Source of the DNA: Glycomyces algeriensis
GTDB lineage: Bacteria; Actinomycetota; Actinomycetes; Mycobacteriales; Micromonosporaceae
Direction of reading: 5' to 3'
DNA: 45,363 nt
Assembly (NCBI RefSeq): GCF_027622855.1
Contig: NZ_JAPZVR010000002.1
Location: 74,984 to 120,346 of the forward strand
A model generated the notes under the pieces. The model worked only from the letters and a program-made list of their open reading frames with translations, was not told the DNA's origin and ran no database searches. This document shows positions 1 through 9,768 of this stretch, piece after piece. The translations under genes and the position numbers were made by a program. Every line of letters begins with the position of its first letter. The stretch's first letter is position 1.

Positions 1-80
1 CCCGGCCCCCGCGCCCCGGGTCCCCGCCCCCCCCCCCGGGGGTCCGGGGGGGCCCCCCCCCCGGGCCCCCCCGCCGATTC
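1..80. other. G/C homopolymer contig edge
   Basis: The first ~75 bases consist only of G and C, with runs of up to 11 C and blocks of G that could fold on each other. Nothing coding is visible. Such runs at the very end of a sequence usually mark an assembly or base-calling breakdown, often in a GC-rich hairpin; here this could be the terminator downstream of secF. The exact bases should not be trusted. Confidence 0.6.
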
Positions 81-100
81 GTGTGCTGTGAAGGTGTCGC

Positions 101-1309
101 CTAGCGGCGCTTGCGCTTCTTCGCGCCGCCGGGGCGGTTCGCCCCGCCCGAACCGCTGGAAGCCTTCTCAGGCTCCTCCAGCAGCTCCAGCGGCAGCTCG
201 TCGCTCTTGGCGAGCACGAGGCGGTCGTCGTCCTCGTCAGCGGCCTTGCCGGAACCCTTGTCGGCGGCCTTCGCGGCGCCCTTGCGGGCGGGCTTCTCGT
301 CGTCGGCCCCGGACCGCTTGTTCGCGACCTTCTGGTTGTGGCGGCGGATGACGGCGGCGCGCTCGGCCATGTCGACCACCCACGGCGCGGCCAGGAAGAT
401 CGAGGAGTACGCGCCCACGATCATGCCGACGAACAGCACGAGCGCGAGGTCCTTGAGCGTGCCGACGCCCAGGAGGCCCACACCGACGAACAGCAGCGCG
501 GCCACCGGCAGGACGCCGATGAGCGAGGTGTTGATCGAGCGCATGAGCGTCTGGTTGATCGCGTCGTTGACGCCCTCGGCGAAGGTCTTGTTCCGGGTCT
601 GGAGCAGTTGCGCCGTGTTCTCCTGGACCTTGTCGAAGACCACCACCGTGTCGTACAGCGAGTAGCCGAGGATCGTCAGCATGCCGACGATGGTCGACGG
701 CGTGATCTCGAAGCCGACCAGGGCGTAGAAGCCCGCGGTCAGCACGAGGTCGTGGATCAGCGCGGCGAGGGCCGCGATCGCCATGCGCCGCTCGAACCGG
801 ACCCAGATGAAGACGCCCACCAGGACCAGGAAGACGCCGAGCGCGATCAGGGCCTGCCGGGAGACCGACTCGCCCCAGGTCGCCGAGACCTCGGAGACCG
901 AGATCTCGTCGGTGCCGACCCCGGCCTCGGCGGCGATCGCCTCGCGGATCGAGGCGGCCTCGTCCGTGGAGAGCTCGCCGATGCGGACGATGTAGGAGCG
1001 GTCCTCGCCCGAGCCCACGACCTGGCCGGAGGCCACGTCGGCCCCGGCGGAGGCGGCCGCGCCCTCCACGTCATCGAGGGACGCGGAGGTCTCACCGGCG
1101 GGCACGTTGTACTGCACGCCGCCGGCGAAGTCGATGCCGAGGACGAAGCCCTTCGTGAGCATGACGACCGCGAGGGCGGCGATGATCACGGCGGAGGCGA
1201 TGTAGAACTTCTTGCGGTGCGCGACGAACTGGAAGTCCGTCTCGCCGCGGTACAGCTGGCTGAAGACGTTGGGGCGCTTCTCGCCGCGCCCGGTCTGCTT
1301 GGTGCTCAT
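101..1309 (-). CDS. secF: Protein translocase subunit SecF
   Basis: SecF partners SecD in the membrane and uses the proton motive force to help pull exported proteins through SecYEG. The 402-residue product starts with a short cytosolic segment and a first membrane helix (about residues 38-56), followed by the family motif GIDFAGG. An external loop (about 65-145) and five clustered C-terminal helices (about 150-320) follow. The last ~70 residues are an unusual charged tail rich in Lys, Asp, Glu and Ala, ending in KKRKRR and probably cytosolic. The ATG lies 9 nt after the secD stop and is preceded by the strong ribosome site AAGGAG, so secD and secF are one operon. The core fold is clear; the tail's role is unknown. 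Confidence 0.97.
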   Translation of the reverse strand: MSTKQTGRGEKRPNVFSQLYRGETDFQFVAHRKKFYIASAVIIAALAVVMLTKGFVLGIDFAGGVQYNVPAGETSASLDDVEGAAASAGADVASGQVVGSGEDRSYIVRIGELSTDEAASIREAIAAEAGVGTDEISVSEVSATWGESVSRQALIALGVFLVLVGVFIWVRFERRMAIAALAALIHDLVLTAGFYALVGFEITPSTIVGMLTILGYSLYDTVVVFDKVQENTAQLLQTRNKTFAEGVNDAINQTLMRSINTSLIGVLPVAALLFVGVGLLGVGTLKDLALVLFVGMIVGAYSSIFLAAPWVVDMAERAAVIRRHNQKVANKRSGADDEKPARKGAAKAADKGSGKAADEDDDRLVLAKSDELPLELLEEPEKASSGSGGANRPGGAKKRKRR

Positions 1310-1318
1310 CGGATCTCC

Positions 1319-3154
1319 TTAGGCCTTCGCGGCCGCATCGGCGGTGGCCGGGGTCGCTTTGGAGTGGAGCCCCGAGAGGTGGTGGTTGCTGAGGACCCTG
1401 CCGCGGGCCATCCACTCGGCCAGCGGGTGGGTGAACACGAACACCACCAGGAGGTCGACGACCGTGGAGAGGCCGAGCGTGAAGGCGAAACCGCGGACCG
1501 GGCCGATGGCCAGGATGTACAGGACCACCGCGGAGATCATCGAGACGGCGCTGGCCGAGAGGATGGTGCGCCGCGCGCGGACCCAGGCCCTCGGCACCGC
1601 CGAGCGCACGGACCGGCCGCCGGCCATCTCTTCCTTTATTCGTTCGAAGTAGACGACGAACGAGTCGGCGGTGATGCCGACCGCGACCACGAAGCCCGCG
1701 ATGCCCGCGAGGGTCATGGTGAAGCCGATCTGGGTGCCCAGCAGCGCCACGGTCGGGTACAGGATCGCGGCCGCGACGACGAGGCTGCCGAGGACGACGA
1801 AGCCGATCACGCGGTAGTAGACGAAGCAGTAGATGATGACCAGGAGCAGGCCGATCGCCATGGCGAACACGCCGGCCTCGAGCTGGTCCACACCGAGCGT
1901 CGCGGTGACCTCGTTGACGGTCTCGACCACGAAGTTCGTGGGCAGCGAGCCGAAGTTGAGCTGGTCGGCGAGCTGGTTGGCCTCGTCAGCGGTGAATTCG
2001 CCGGAGATCTGCGTCGAGTTCGACGAGACCTCCTGGATCGTCGGGGCGCTGACGACCTCGTTGTCGAGGACGATCGCGACCTGCGACTGCAGGTTCTCGG
2101 TGGTGAGGGCGCCCCACTTCTCGGCGCCTTCGGTGGAGAACTGCACGTTGACCACGAACTGGTTGAGGTTCGCCTGGTCGGTGCCGACGTCGGCGGAGGT
2201 GACGTCCGAGCCGAGCACCGTGGCGGGCTGCAGCAGGAACTTGTACTGGAAGGTCAGCGACGGGTCGTCGGCTGCGGCGGGCTCGGGGGCCTGGCAGGCG
2301 GTGACCTCGATGTCGGGCTGCTGGACGGCGCCCGGCGGGCGCGCGTCGAGCGTCTCGCAGGTGATCTGCGGGATGAAGAACTGCACCGATGCCGGGAGCA
2401 GGGCGACCTCTTCGGGCTTGAGCGTGCCGAAGGGCTCCAGCAGGGCGCCGGTGGCCTCGTCGGGAGCGGCGGTGAGCGCCTGGGCGGTCGCGGCGGCGTC
2501 GGGGCCGACCTTGGCCCACACCTCGTCGAGCGTGGCGGCCACGTCCTCGTCGGTGGTGGGCGCCTGGCCCGAGCCCGCTTCGCTGGTGGCCTCTTCGCTG
2601 GGCGTCTCGGAGGCGTCCGCGGTGGGCTCCTCGGAGGTCTCGGCGGTGGGCTCCTCGCTGGCGGCGGCGTCGGTGGGCTCCTCGGTCGGGGCCTCCTCGG
2701 CGAGCTGCTCTTCGAGCGCGGAGGTGTCGGCGACGGAGTTGGTGACGATGCGGAACCGCAGCTCGGCGGGGGCGCCGACGTCGCGGAGGGCCTGCTCGTC
2801 GATGTCGTCGCCGGCGACGTTCACGACGATGTTCTCGGTGCCCTCGACGTAGACCTCGGGCTCGGAGACGCCGGTGGAGTTGACGCGGCCCTCGATGATC
2901 TGGCGGGCCTGCTCCATGGTCTCGGCCGAGGGGGGCTCATCGCTCCCCTGCTGGTAGGCCGTCAACGTCATCGACAGGCCGCCTTGCAGGTCGAGACCGA
3001 GCTTCGGCGTGGGGAACTTCCATCCGGAGCCCGCGAGCGCGGCGACCCACAGGATCGCGAGCACCAGGAACAGCGCCACGAAGTAGGGGGCGACTGGCAG
3101 GCGCTTGCGCTGGATCTTCTTCCGTGGGCGGTCAGCGCCCGTTACTGAAGCCAA
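1319..3154 (-). CDS. secD: Protein translocase subunit SecD
   Basis: SecD is the larger partner of SecF, with one N-terminal helix, a large external P1 domain and five C-terminal helices. Here the first helix is about residues 24-44, the family motif LGLDLQGG follows near 53-60, and the membrane block lies at about 435-590. Inside P1, residues ~127-200 form a low-complexity stretch rich in Glu, Thr, Ser, Ala and Pro with repeated EEPT units, making the protein (611 residues) longer than compact SecD proteins. The start is a TTG; GAGGAAG lies upstream and no usable ATG or GTG occurs before the first helix. secF follows after 9 nt. Identification is secure; the start codon is less certain. Confidence 0.95.
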   Translation of the reverse strand: MASVTGADRPRKKIQRKRLPVAPYFVALFLVLAILWVAALAGSGWKFPTPKLGLDLQGGLSMTLTAYQQGSDEPPSAETMEQARQIIEGRVNSTGVSEPEVYVEGTENIVVNVAGDDIDEQALRDVGAPAELRFRIVTNSVADTSALEEQLAEEAPTEEPTDAAASEEPTAETSEEPTADASETPSEEATSEAGSGQAPTTDEDVAATLDEVWAKVGPDAAATAQALTAAPDEATGALLEPFGTLKPEEVALLPASVQFFIPQITCETLDARPPGAVQQPDIEVTACQAPEPAAADDPSLTFQYKFLLQPATVLGSDVTSADVGTDQANLNQFVVNVQFSTEGAEKWGALTTENLQSQVAIVLDNEVVSAPTIQEVSSNSTQISGEFTADEANQLADQLNFGSLPTNFVVETVNEVTATLGVDQLEAGVFAMAIGLLLVIIYCFVYYRVIGFVVLGSLVVAAAILYPTVALLGTQIGFTMTLAGIAGFVVAVGITADSFVVYFERIKEEMAGGRSVRSAVPRAWVRARRTILSASAVSMISAVVLYILAIGPVRGFAFTLGLSTVVDLLVVFVFTHPLAEWMARGRVLSNHHLSGLHSKATPATADAAAKA

Positions 3155-3322
3155 TGGTCGGTCTCTTCCTCAGAACTCGAATAGGGGCGGGCGCGAGGAC
3201 GCCGCCGGCGCGCGGGGAGCGCGCCGCGGCTGTGCTCTCGCACACGTACCCTCGGCGGGCCTCATTCTAGGACGGGTGCCTCAAAGGCGGTGCAGGGCCC
3301 AGGGGTGGGGCCTAGTAAAGGC

Positions 3323-3787
3323 CTAGTAGTCCTTGCGGTCGGGGTTGCCCGCGTGCTTGCCCTTGCCGTCGTCGTCCGAGGCCTCGTCGGTCGCGCGGAG
3401 CTTGTCGAGGTCCTCGTCGGAGAGGGTGGCGTCCGCTTCGGAGATCTCCTCGGCAGGGGTCTCGTCAGCGGCTTCGACGGTCTCGGCGGGGGTGATGACC
3501 TTGGCGATGGCCTGGCGGGCGAAGACGAGGAAGTTGTCGTCGCTGGCCTCGAGCGTGACGGTCTCGTCGTCGGAGTCGACGACGGTGCCGTAGAGGCCGC
3601 CGATGGTCATGACGCGCGCGCCGGGGGCGACGTTGCTCTGCATGTCCTGCTGCTCCTTCTGCCGCTTGCGCTGCGGCCGGATCATCACGAAGTACATGAG
3701 GGCGATGAAGCCCACGATCATGATGAGGAACATGAAGTTCGAGCTGCCGGCGCCGTCCTGCGCGAGGACGTCTGCGGATGCGAGCAC
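3323..3787 (-). CDS. yajC: Preprotein translocase subunit YajC
   Basis: YajC is a small single-helix protein that associates with SecDF. The product has one membrane helix (FMFLIMIVGFIALMYFVMI) followed directly by the family motif RPQRKRQKEQ, then a small YajC domain with the GARVMTIGGLYG segment and an acidic tail. I chose the GTG at 3787 because AAAGG lies about 8 nt upstream; a TTG at 3811 would add eight residues but has no visible ribosome site. secD begins about 170 bases downstream, so it may have its own promoter or be read through from yajC. Context (ruvB-yajC-secD-secF) is conserved in actinobacteria. Confidence 0.93.
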   Translation of the reverse strand: MLASADVLAQDGAGSSNFMFLIMIVGFIALMYFVMIRPQRKRQKEQQDMQSNVAPGARVMTIGGLYGTVVDSDDETVTLEASDDNFLVFARQAIAKVITPAETVEAADETPAEEISEADATLSDEDLDKLRATDEASDDDGKGKHAGNPDRKDY

Positions 3788-3890
3788 GATGGTGCCTTTC
3801 GTCGTTGACAAGATGTCGATGTCGTCGGTGGGTGACGTGGGCGGAGTCTATCCCGCCGGGCGTGACGCTCCGTCCCCCCTATCGTCCACC

Positions 3891-4952
3891 CTACGCGTCG
3901 CCGCTGCCGAAGAGCCCTTCGGCGCTCGGGGGGTTGAGTCCCAGGTGGTGCCAGGCGGCGGCGGTCGCGACGCGGCCCCGCGGGGTGCGGGCGAGGAGCC
4001 CGGCGCGCACGAGGAACGGCTCGCAGACCTCTTCGACGGTGTCCGGTTGCTCCCCTACGGCGACGGCGATGGTGGTCAGGCCGACGGGGCCGCCGTTGAA
4101 GGTGCCGCAGAGGGCGCGCAGGACGGCGCGGTCGAGCCGGTCGAGGCCGAGCTCGTCGACGTCGTACAGGGCGAGCGCGTCGGAGGCGACCTTGGCGGTG
4201 ATGACGCCGTCGGCGCGCACCTGGGCGAAGTCGCGGACGCGGCGCAGGAGGCGGTTGGCGATGCGGGGGGTGCCGCGGGAGCGGCCCGCGATCTCGGCGG
4301 CGCCCTTCGGGTCGATGGCGACGTCGAGGATCCCGGCGGAGCGGGTGACGATCGCTTCGAGTTCGGCGTCGTTGTAGAACTCGAGCTGGCCGAGGAAGCC
4401 GAAGCGGTCGCGCAGGGGCCCGGTGAGGAGCCCGGCGCGGGTGGTGGCGCCGACGAGGGTGAACGGCTCGAGTTCGAGCGGGATTGCGGTGGCGCCGGGG
4501 CCCTTGCCGACGATGACGTCGACGCGGAAGTCCTCCATGGCGGTGTACAGGAGTTCTTCGGCCGGACGGGCGATGCGGTGGATCTCGTCGATGAAGAGGA
4601 CTTCGTTCGGGCCGAGGCTGGTGAGGATCGCGGCGAGGTCGCCGGAGCGCTCGATGGCCGGGCCGGAGGTCTGGCGCATGCCGACGCCGAGTTCGGCGGC
4701 GACGATCATGGCGAGGGTGGTCTTGCCGAGGCCGGGCGGGCCGGAGAGCAGAAGGTGGTCGGGCGAGGCGCCGCGGCGGCGGGCGCCTTCGAGGAGGAGG
4801 CTGATCTGCTCGCGGACGCGGGACTGGCCGATGACGTCGTCGAGCTTGCCGGGGCGGATGCCTTCTTCGGCGAGGCGGTCGAGCTCGGTGGCCTCGGCGG
4901 CGGTGAGGGCCGCGGTCCATTCCTCTGCGGAGTAGTCGTCGGGTCGCTCCAT
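3891..4952 (-). CDS. ruvB: Holliday junction DNA helicase RuvB
   Basis: RuvB is the hexameric AAA+ motor that drives branch migration of Holliday junctions with RuvA. The 353-residue product shows the Walker A motif GPPGLGKT (71-78), Walker B LFIDEIHR (119-126), the sensor segment GATTRAG, the arginine-finger region GPLRDRFG and the C-terminal winged-helix with [10 protein letters not shown]. Length is normal for the family. The ATG at 4952 lies 2 nt after the ruvA stop, so translation is probably coupled. Together ruvC, ruvA and ruvB form one tightly packed repair operon. Confidence 0.98.
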   Translation of the reverse strand: MERPDDYSAEEWTAALTAAEATELDRLAEEGIRPGKLDDVIGQSRVREQISLLLEGARRRGASPDHLLLSGPPGLGKTTLAMIVAAELGVGMRQTSGPAIERSGDLAAILTSLGPNEVLFIDEIHRIARPAEELLYTAMEDFRVDVIVGKGPGATAIPLELEPFTLVGATTRAGLLTGPLRDRFGFLGQLEFYNDAELEAIVTRSAGILDVAIDPKGAAEIAGRSRGTPRIANRLLRRVRDFAQVRADGVITAKVASDALALYDVDELGLDRLDRAVLRALCGTFNGGPVGLTTIAVAVGEQPDTVEEVCEPFLVRAGLLARTPRGRVATAAAWHHLGLNPPSAEGLFGSGDA

Positions 4953-4954
4953 CG

Positions 4955-5554
4955 CTATCGCTTCCCGAGGAGTCGGATGGCCTGTTTGAGGAGTGAGGGC
5001 ACGTCGGTGCCGTCGGCGCCTTCGGCGTCGAGCTTCTCGACGGCGGTCTCGGCCTCCTTGGCGGACCAGCCGAGGGCCTGCAGGCCCTGGCTGACCTGGG
5101 TCCTCCAGCCGCCGGGGCGGCCGCCGGGCTGCTTGGGGACGCCGCCGAGGTCGACGGGGCCGATCTTGTCGGCGAGGTCGAGGACGATGCGCTCGGCGCT
5201 CTTCTGGCCGACGCCGGGGATGCGGGTGAGGGTCGCGGTGTCGCCGGTGGCGATCGCGCGCCGGATCGCGTCGGGCCGGAGCACCTCGACGGCGTCGCGG
5301 GCGATGCGCGGGCCGATCTTCTGGGCGTTCTGGAGCAGTTCGAACAGGTCGCGCTCTTCGGCGGTGTTGAAGCCGTGCAAGGTGATCGAGTCCTCGCGGA
5401 CGATCGTGGAGATGGCGAGGACGGCCTGCGAGCCGACCTTGAGGTTCGCGAGGGTGTGGGCGCCAGCGTGGACGGCGTACCCGACGCCTTGCACGTCGAC
5501 CACGGCGTAGGACTCGCTGACGGAGGCGATCATGCCGGTGAGCTGGGCGATCAT
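4955..5554 (-). CDS. ruvA: Holliday junction DNA helicase subunit RuvA
   Basis: RuvA forms the tetramer that binds four-way junctions and loads RuvB. The 199-residue product begins MIAQLTG, has the OB-fold N-terminal domain (about 1-63), the helix-hairpin-helix pair (including [13 protein letters not shown] near 118-130) and a C-terminal RuvB-binding domain (about 150-199) after a Gly/Pro-rich linker. Its ATG overlaps the ruvC TGA by 4 nt and its stop lies 2 nt before ruvB, typical of a coupled operon. Nothing is missing. Confidence 0.97.
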   Translation of the reverse strand: MIAQLTGMIASVSESYAVVDVQGVGYAVHAGAHTLANLKVGSQAVLAISTIVREDSITLHGFNTAEERDLFELLQNAQKIGPRIARDAVEVLRPDAIRRAIATGDTATLTRIPGVGQKSAERIVLDLADKIGPVDLGGVPKQPGGRPGGWRTQVSQGLQALGWSAKEAETAVEKLDAEGADGTDVPSLLKQAIRLLGKR

Positions 5555-6084
5555 CGGGCGCTCTCATTCTTGAAGGCGGCCCTGTCGACGGCTGCGGCGA
5601 TCCGTGCCTTGACGCCGCCGCGCCACAGGTGGCAGATGGCGATGGCGAGGGCGTCGGCCGCGTCGGCGGGCTTGGGCGCCTCCTTGAGGCGCAGGATGCG
5701 GGTGACCATGCTGGTGACCTGGCGCTTGTCGGCGGTGCCGCTGCCGCAAACGGCTGACTTCACTTCGGACGGCGTGTAGGTCGCGGTGGGCAGTCCGAGG
5801 CGGGCGCCGGCGAGGAGCGCGATGCCGGAGGCCTGGGCGGTGCCGATGACACTGGCCACATTGTGCTGACTGAAGACGCGCTCGACGGCCACGGCCTCGG
5901 GCTCGTGCTCCTCCAGGAAGGCGCGGAGTCCGTCGTCGAGAGCGAGGAGCCGGTCGGCAAGGGGCGCTTCCGGATCGGTGCGGACGACGCCGACGGCGAC
6001 CATGGCGCCGGGGGCTCCGGGGCGGCCGTCGACGATGCCGACGCCGCACCGGGTCAGGCCCGGGTCGATCCCCATAACGCGCAC
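5551..6084 (-). CDS. ruvC: Crossover junction endodeoxyribonuclease RuvC
   Basis: RuvC resolves Holliday junctions by paired metal-dependent nicking. The 177-residue product starts with [14 protein letters not shown], carrying the first catalytic Asp (D7); the second acidic residue is in AVERVF (E69), and the last pair is in the [13 protein letters not shown] helix (D141/D144). The GTG at 6084 is chosen because AGGAGG sits about 7 nt upstream; the reading frame stays open further upstream but looks non-coding there. The stop overlaps the ruvA start by 4 nt. The usual upstream neighbour yebC is displaced by a divergent MFS gene. Confidence 0.96.
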   Translation of the reverse strand: MRVMGIDPGLTRCGVGIVDGRPGAPGAMVAVGVVRTDPEAPLADRLLALDDGLRAFLEEHEPEAVAVERVFSQHNVASVIGTAQASGIALLAGARLGLPTATYTPSEVKSAVCGSGTADKRQVTSMVTRILRLKEAPKPADAADALAIAICHLWRGGVKARIAAAVDRAAFKNESAR

Positions 6085-6363
6085 GCGTTCCTCCTGTCGC
6101 TGGGTTCGCGTCAGCTTATCCGGCCCTACCGACGTTCGGTCCGAAGCACGTCGGTGGCGGCCGCGGCGGCGCGGCGGTCCGATCGCCGTCAGTCGGGAAT
6201 CGGACCGGTGGCCTTGCCCATAAACCACTTGCCGGTCGGCTAGTAACGTGCTTCGCTTGATGCTGGCCGGACCGGTCGCGCCCGCCTCCCAACGGCGAGC
6301 GGCGCGAGGCGCGAACCGGCTCCCCGATGTCATACTCCGCCCCGCGAACCTGTTGGGATCACT

Positions 6364-7614
6364 GTGTCTGCTGCTGTCTTCATCCCGCCCGTCGCCGCGC
6401 CCGGACACTCACGACGCTTCATCGCCACGATGGTGTTCGTCCTCGGCGCGCTCTCCGCGACCGCGCCGATCGCGATCGACCTCTACCTCCCCGCGTTCCC
6501 GTCGATGGCCGAGGCCCTCGGCAGCCCCGAGAGCCGCATCCAGCTCACCTTGACGTCGATGATGATCGGCATGGGGCTCGGCCAGGCCGTCATCGGCCCG
6601 CTCTCCGACCGGTTCGGACGCCGCCGGCCGCTGCTCATCGGCATGTCGGTCTTCACGCTCGCCTCGCTGTTGTGCGCGGTGGCGACCAGCGCCGACCTCC
6701 TCGTCGGCCTCCGCTTCCTGCAGGGCCTCTCCGGTGCGGCCGGCGTGGTCGTGGCCCGCGCGGTCATCCGCGACCACTTCTCCGGGGACGACATGACCCG
6801 GTTCACGGCGAAGATGATGTTCGTCACGATGCTCGCGCCGATGCTCGGCCCGATCGTCGGCGCCCAGCTCATCCGCTTCGGCCCGTGGCAGACCGTGTTC
6901 GTCTTCATGGCGGTCCTGTCCGCGCTGTCGACGTTCCTGGTGTGGCGCTTCCTCCCCGAGAGCCTGCCCGCGGAGGACCGCCGCACGATGACCGGCCGCG
7001 AGTTCGGCTCGGCCCTGGTGACGCTGGTCCGCGACGCCCACTTCATCGCGCCCACGATCGCGGTCCTGATGAACTTCTCGATGCTGTTCACCTACGTCTC
7101 GACGTTCAGCTTCATCTCGCAGGAGGAGCTCGGGGCCTCCCCCGGCTTCTTCTCGCTGCTGTTCGCCTTCGGCACGCTCGCCCTGCTGGCCGGCAACCAG
7201 CTCAACATGCTCCTCATCGACCGCTCCCGGTCGAGCAGCCGCATGATCGCGGGCATGATCGTCTCGCTCACCGGCGTCGCCTGGCTCGCGGGCGTGCAGT
7301 TCGCGGGCGCCGAGAACCTGTGGACGGTCCCGGCCGGGATCATCCTGATGATGTTCGGCTGCGGCATCGTGTTCCCGAACGCGGGCGCCGCGGCGATGTC
7401 CTCGCAGCCGCCGCAGATCGCCGGGACCGCCTCCGCGTTCATGGGCTCGCTCCAGATGGCGGCCGGCGGGGTCCTGCCGGCGCTGGCCACGGTCGGCGGC
7501 GTGACGCTGGCGAGCATGACGCTCGGCATCGGCGTGTACGCCCTGGCGACGGCCGCCGCGGTCGCGTGGACGATCGTGGTCTACCGCCGCCGGCCGGTGC
7601 CCGGCATCGCTTAG
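6364..7614 (+). CDS. Bcr/CflA-type MFS multidrug exporter
   Basis: Predicted 12-helix major facilitator protein of 416 residues that would export drugs or metabolites in exchange for protons. The first helix segment [21 protein letters not shown] is typical of the DHA1 Bcr/CflA group (IDLYLPAFP), and the loop after helix 2 has motif [15 protein letters not shown]. The TM4-5 region has [14 protein letters not shown], also typical of this group. It starts with GTG. It is transcribed away from ruvC and towards yebC and ends at a strong bidirectional hairpin. It interrupts the usual yebC-ruvC neighbourhood, suggesting an insertion into the conserved block, although its base composition matches the surroundings. 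The substrate cannot be read from the sequence. Confidence 0.88.
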   Translation: MSAAVFIPPVAAPGHSRRFIATMVFVLGALSATAPIAIDLYLPAFPSMAEALGSPESRIQLTLTSMMIGMGLGQAVIGPLSDRFGRRRPLLIGMSVFTLASLLCAVATSADLLVGLRFLQGLSGAAGVVVARAVIRDHFSGDDMTRFTAKMMFVTMLAPMLGPIVGAQLIRFGPWQTVFVFMAVLSALSTFLVWRFLPESLPAEDRRTMTGREFGSALVTLVRDAHFIAPTIAVLMNFSMLFTYVSTFSFISQEELGASPGFFSLLFAFGTLALLAGNQLNMLLIDRSRSSSRMIAGMIVSLTGVAWLAGVQFAGAENLWTVPAGIILMMFGCGIVFPNAGAAAMSSQPPQIAGTASAFMGSLQMAAGGVLPALATVGGVTLASMTLGIGVYALATAAAVAWTIVVYRRRPVPGIA

Positions 7615-7624
7615 ACGGCAACGT

Positions 7625-7662
7625 GAAAGGGGGCCCGCGGCGTTCGCCGCGGGCCCCCTTTC
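7625..7662. terminator. Bidirectional terminator between MFS gene and yebC
   Basis: A perfect 18-bp inverted repeat (7625-7642 and 7645-7662) with a 2-nt centre sits in the short gap between two convergent genes. The arms begin with GAAAGGGGG and end with CCCCCTTTC, so both strands have a short T-run after the GC stem. Confidence 0.88.
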
Positions 7663-7669
7663 CGTCGTC

Positions 7670-8431
7670 TTACTCCGCGTCGAGCTGCGCGAAGACCTCG
7701 TCGCTGATGTCCGCGTTGGTCCACACGTTCTGGACCTCGTCGGAGTCCTCAAGGGCGTCGACAACCCTCAGGACCTTGCGGGCGCCCTCGACGTCGACCT
7801 CGATGTGCACGGAGGCCTGGAAGCCGGCCTCGGCCGAGTCGTAGTCGATCCCGGCCTCCTGGAGCGCGGTGCGCACCGCGATCAGGTCGGTGGGCTCGCA
7901 CAGGACCTCGAAGCCGCCTTCGCCGAGGTCGTTGACCTCTTCGGCGCCGGCGTCGAGGACCGCCATGAGGATGTCGTCCTCGGTGAGCTTCTCGTCGGGC
8001 GAGACGATGATCGTGCCCTTGCGGGAGAACATGTACCCGACCGAGCCGGCCTCGCCGAGCGAGCCGCCGTTGCGGGTCAGCGCCACGCGGACCTCGGCCG
8101 CGGCGCGGTTGCGGTTGTCGGTGAGGCACTCGATGAGCACCGCCACGCCGCCCGGGGCGTACCCCTCGTACATGAGGGTCTCGTAGTCGACGCCGCCGCC
8201 GTCGAGGCCGCCGCCGCGCTTGACCGCGCGGTCGATGTTGTCGTTGGGGACCGAGCTCTTCTTGGCCTTCTGGATCGCGTCGAAGAGCGTCGGGTTGCCG
8301 GTCGGGTCAGGACCGCCGGTGCGCGCCGCGACCTCGATGTTCTTGATGAGCTTCGCGAAGATCTTGCCCCGCTTGGCGTCGATCGCGGCCTTCTTGTGCT
8401 TGGTCGTCGCCCACTTGGAGTGGCCACTCAT
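7670..8431 (-). CDS. yebC: YebC/PmpR family protein
   Basis: YebC-family proteins have been described as transcription regulators and more recently as ribosome-associated factors that help translate difficult sequences. The 253-residue product shows the family N-terminus [25 protein letters not shown], the segment [25 protein letters not shown] and the conserved core RNRAAAEVR. Length is normal. It follows pdxT by 20 nt on the same strand, with GAGG before the ATG. This pdx-yebC-ruv order is standard for actinobacteria. Confidence 0.96.
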   Translation of the reverse strand: MSGHSKWATTKHKKAAIDAKRGKIFAKLIKNIEVAARTGGPDPTGNPTLFDAIQKAKKSSVPNDNIDRAVKRGGGLDGGGVDYETLMYEGYAPGGVAVLIECLTDNRNRAAAEVRVALTRNGGSLGEAGSVGYMFSRKGTIIVSPDEKLTEDDILMAVLDAGAEEVNDLGEGGFEVLCEPTDLIAVRTALQEAGIDYDSAEAGFQASVHIEVDVEGARKVLRVVDALEDSDEVQNVWTNADISDEVFAQLDAE

Positions 8432-8451
8432 ACCGGCGTTCCTCGTTCCTA

Positions 8452-9126
8452 CTACTCGACCGGTCCGGCGTCTGCGCCTCGGACCATATCCACGAAGTAC
8501 TCGTGCACCCGCGCGTCGGAAGTCACCTCCGGGTGGAAGGAGGTGGCCAGGCAGGCGCCCGCACGTACGGCGACGATCCTACCGCCCTGCTCCCCGCCGG
8601 ACCCTGCACCGCTGCCCGAGGCACTGGCAGCGGCACCGTCAGGGGCGCCGGCGACCCGCGCCAGGACCCGCACCCCCTCGCCGACCCGCTCGACCCACGG
8701 AGCGCGGATGAAGACCGCCCGGAACGGGTCGCCCGCGATCCCGTCTATCGCGATCTCGGTCTCGAACGAGTCCACTTGGCGCCCGAACGCATTGCGGCGC
8801 ACCGTCATCGGGATCGCGCCGAAGGAGCGCTGGTCGGGGCGGCCGTCGAGCACCTCGTCGGCGAGCATGATCATGCCCGCGCACGACCCGAACACCGGCA
8901 GCCCGGCGTCCAGGCGCTTCTTGACGGGCTCGAACAGGTCGAAGATCTCCAGGAGCTTGCTCATCGTGGTCGACTCCCCGCCGGGGATGACCAGGCCCGC
9001 GACCGCGTCGAGCTCCGAGGCGCGGCGCACCGGCACCGCGCGGGCCCCGGCCGCCTCGAGCGCGCGCATGTGGTCGACCACGTCGCCCTGCAGGGCGAGC
9101 ACACCGATCGGGGGCACAGCGGTCAT
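8452..9126 (-). CDS. pdxT: Pyridoxal 5'-phosphate synthase glutaminase subunit PdxT
   Basis: PdxT hydrolyses glutamine and passes ammonia to PdxS for pyridoxal phosphate synthesis. The 224-residue product begins [12 protein letters not shown] and has IPGGEST (48-54), the nucleophile in GSCAGMI (Cys82) and the His-Glu pair in SFHPE (H198, E200). Residues ~161-182 are a Gly/Ser/Ala-rich insertion just before the last catalytic strand. The ATG at 9126 has GGAG upstream; a longer open frame upstream lacks family similarity. yebC follows by 20 nt. pdxS, normally adjacent, is about 2.1 kb away. Confidence 0.95.
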   Translation of the reverse strand: MTAVPPIGVLALQGDVVDHMRALEAAGARAVPVRRASELDAVAGLVIPGGESTTMSKLLEIFDLFEPVKKRLDAGLPVFGSCAGMIMLADEVLDGRPDQRSFGAIPMTVRRNAFGRQVDSFETEIAIDGIAGDPFRAVFIRAPWVERVGEGVRVLARVAGAPDGAAASASGSGAGSGGEQGGRIVAVRAGACLATSFHPEVTSDARVHEYFVDMVRGADAGPVE

Positions 9127-9307
9127 CAGAGAACTCCAAAAGTCTCGCGGCAACGGGCGCCACAAGCGTAATTCGGGTTCGCTCCCGTGCCTACCTGGAG
9201 AAGCGTCCCTGTGACCGAAACCGGGCTGAACTCGGCCGACAGGCGACGATCCGTTAAAGTCTGCGATCGAACGTGACGCACCCCTTCATGCCCGGGAGTA
9301 AGTACAG

Positions 9308-9718
9308 ATGGCCAAGACCTCGAAGCGCAACCCGATGCCCCGTGCCGTCCGGGCCGGACGCAACGCCATGTGGATCGAAGCACTGATCGCCCTCGTCACC
9401 GGCGGCCTCATCGTGCTCCTGCACCACAAGGCGAACGACTTCGTGCCCCCCGCCGCCGTCCACGACGTCTACCGCGCCGCGGTGGGCCTCGGCGGCCTCG
9501 CCCTGTTCCTGGTCCTGGCCATCGCCCTGCTGCGGTTCCAGTGGCGCGTCCTGTGGGTCCTGATCCTGCTCGTGCAGGTCGGCGCGATCGTCGGCCTCGG
9601 CTGGCTGCTGTTCACCGGCGGGCTCTACTGGGCGCTGTGCATCGGCCTCGTCATCGTGCCGATTACGATCTTGGGAACGCTTACCGAACGCTTCGCCCGA
9701 CGCTGGTTCAACCACTAG
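9308..9718 (+). CDS. Small four-helix membrane protein, function unknown
   Basis: A 136-residue protein with a basic N-terminus (KTSKRNPMPRAVRAGRN) and four hydrophobic segments at about 22-42, 55-73, 78-98 and 104-122, ending in a basic TERFARRWFNH tail. The positive-inside pattern suggests both ends are cytosolic. No catalytic or binding motif is visible. GGGAG lies about 10 nt before the ATG. It is divergent from pdxT and 50 nt ahead of another membrane-protein gene on the same strand, so the two may form a small operon. I do not recognise the family with confidence. Confidence 0.75.
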   Translation: MAKTSKRNPMPRAVRAGRNAMWIEALIALVTGGLIVLLHHKANDFVPPAAVHDVYRAAVGLGGLALFLVLAIALLRFQWRVLWVLILLVQVGAIVGLGWLLFTGGLYWALCIGLVIVPITILGTLTERFARRWFNH

Positions 9719-9768
9719 GACGAAATGCCGGCCGGGCGACCCAGCCGCCACCGCTGAAAGGCCACATA

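Noticed and set aside
338..3148. A long plus-strand open frame opposite secD and secF
   Set aside because: Its product is Arg/Asp/Gly-rich with no recognisable family, while the minus strand encodes clear SecD and SecF; it reflects high GC on the antisense strand.
3200..3260. A hairpin upstream of secD as a regulatory leader
   Set aside because: The stem is short and GC-rich by composition; nothing resembles a riboswitch or SecM-like arrest sequence.
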